A stretch of DNA of 6,852 nucleotides. It comes from Aliitabrizicola sp031425325. Lineage in GTDB: Bacteria; Pseudomonadota; Alphaproteobacteria; Rhodobacterales; Rhodobacteraceae. The notes beneath the pieces are model-generated. The model was given only the letters and a program-made list of their open reading frames with translations. It was not told the origin of the DNA and ran no database searches. The stretch covers positions 1-6,852 of the forward strand of contig JANPJD010000176.1 in NCBI GenBank assembly GCA_031425325.1, given 5' to 3'. The translations under genes were made by a program, and so were the position numbers. Positions 6,265 to 6,852 of this stretch are shown here, piece after piece (position 1 is the first letter of the stretch; each line of letters starts with the position of its first letter).

Positions 6265-6294
6265 GATCTAGGGTCGCGGGGCGGCGGAACACAA
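6265..6294 (-). promoter_or_regulatory. Weak candidate promoter of pepF
   Basis: On the minus strand TTGTGT (6289-6294) and TAGATC (6265-6270) are 18 bases apart, each matching three of six sigma-70 positions. A start near 6258 would leave a leader of about 20 bases to the preferred ATG. The match is poor; transcription could also continue from the ligase gene. Confidence 0.25.
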
Positions 6295-6331
6295 CCCCGG
6301 CCCGCCGCCTGTGCTTCTTTTCGGCTCAGGT

Positions 6332-6359
6332 ACCCCGGGGTGCGGGGGCTAGCCCCCGC
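6332..6359. repeat. Two adjacent perfect GC palindromes at the end of the ligase gene
   Basis: GCGGGGGCTAGCCCCCGC (6342-6359) is an 18-base perfect palindrome able to form a seven-pair stem with a CTAG loop; the TAG stop of the ligase gene lies within it. Directly beside it, ACCCCGGGGT (6332-6341) is a second perfect palindrome, and the G and C runs of the two can also pair with each other. In the ligase reading direction the following bases are purine-rich (CCGAAAAGAAG) rather than T-rich. This could be a 3'-end hairpin limiting read-through into pepF or protecting the message, but it is not a standard intrinsic terminator. Confidence 0.5.
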
Positions 6360-6852
6360 TCGCGGCCAGCAGCGCGCGCAAGCTTTCGAGGGTGTCGATC
6401 TCGGCCACCGGTTTGTCCGGCCGCCAGCGCGCCATGCGCGGAAAGCGCAGGGCGATGCCGCTCTTATGGCGTGTGCTGGCCTGAATGCCCTCGAAGGCGA
6501 TCTCGAAGACCTGGACGGGCGGCACGCGGCGGACCGGACCGAAGCGTTCCAGCGTGTTCTTCTTCACCCAGTCGGTGATCCGGCGGAACTCGGCATCGGT
6601 GAGCCCGGAATAGGCCTTGGTGAAAGGCACAAGGTCGTCCCCGTCGCGCACGGCAAAGGTGAAGTCGGTGTAAAGCGTCGCCCGCCGCCCCGATCCTGCC
6701 TGAGCGTAAAGCATCACCGCATCCACCGTGAAGGGATCGACCTTCCACTTCCACCAGTCGCCCCGCTTGCGGCCGACATGATAGGCCGAGGTCAGGCGCT
6801 TGAGCATGAAGCCTTCGGCCCCTCGCGCCCGTGCCTCAAGGCGCGTCAGCGC
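6349..6852 (-). CDS. ATP-dependent DNA ligase, C-terminal part (5' end outside window)
   Basis: The last 167 codons of a DNA ligase that seals nicks using ATP. The fragment keeps the frame from the window edge to TAG at 6349-6351. Nucleotidyltransferase motif IV is EGFMLK (fragment residues 13-18), followed by YHVGRKRGD and motif V WKWK (34-37). The remainder is the OB-fold domain, ending in the FEIAFEGIQ and SGIALRFPRMARWRPDK pattern of ATP-ligase C-termini. An ATG at 6805-6807 is internal (Met16, within motif IV), not a start. The catalytic KxDG lysine is off the window. Ligases of this type in Proteobacteria are often encoded with an exonuclease, an Lhr-like helicase and a phosphoesterase in a DNA-damage-response cluster; the gene just downstream here is pepF, so if that cluster exists it lies to the right or elsewhere. 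Confidence 0.9.
   Translation of the reverse strand, partial: ALTRLEARARGAEGFMLKRLTSAYHVGRKRGDWWKWKVDPFTVDAVMLYAQAGSGRRATLYTDFTFAVRDGDDLVPFTKAYSGLTDAEFRRITDWVKKNTLERFGPVRRVPPVQVFEIAFEGIQASTRHKSGIALRFPRMARWRPDKPVAEIDTLESLRALLAASGG

Noticed and set aside
5019..6266. A 415-codon open frame on the plus strand opposite pepF
   Set aside because: It is the mirror of a clear M3 peptidase with a full HExxH site, and its product shows no recognisable domain.

Overview
The window is GC-rich, densely coded DNA that looks like a Rhodobacteraceae (Alphaproteobacteria, Rhodobacter/Cereibacter/Rhodovulum-like) chromosome. The clues are a typical alphaproteobacterial RpoH1, an AerR/PpaA-type cobalamin (or heme) binding regulator known from purple photosynthetic bacteria, and a perfect PpsR/CrtJ-type operator upstream of it. 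No rRNA, tRNA, CRISPR array, insertion sequence or phage gene was seen, and no intergenic stretch exceeds 300 bases.

Left part (1-1368, + strand): the 3' end of an RluA-family pseudouridine synthase is followed by a 183-base gap with a candidate promoter, then by rpoH, the heat-shock sigma factor. A possible weak hairpin terminator follows rpoH. Middle-left (1369-3333, + strand): a Gfo/Idh/MocA-family NAD(P)-dependent oxidoreductase is followed after six bases, in the same frame, by a small capsule-synthesis-type (KpsS/KpsC-like) protein. The two look like one transcription unit acting on a sugar or surface glycan, but the substrate cannot be read from sequence.

Centre (3334-4369, + strand): a 199-base intergenic region carries a 17-base palindrome and a TGT-N12-ACA inverted repeat overlapping a TTGACA -35 element. 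It precedes a 278-residue AerR/PpaA-like protein with a four-helix segment and a B12-binding-like domain carrying an ExHxxG variant of DxHxxG. In Rhodobacter, AerR/PpaA acts against the repressor CrtJ/PpsR, whose operator is this motif. A PpsR-type site in front of an AerR-like gene suggests a feedback loop, here placed beside housekeeping genes and with no photosynthesis gene in view. This is the most interesting part of the window.

Right part (4370-6852, - strand): an M3-family oligoendopeptidase F converges on the AerR-like gene. Behind it, on the same strand and separated by GC-rich palindromes, lies the C-terminal third of an ATP-dependent DNA ligase whose 5' end is beyond the window. 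Apart from the two-gene sugar unit, the neighbours look like independent transcription units.
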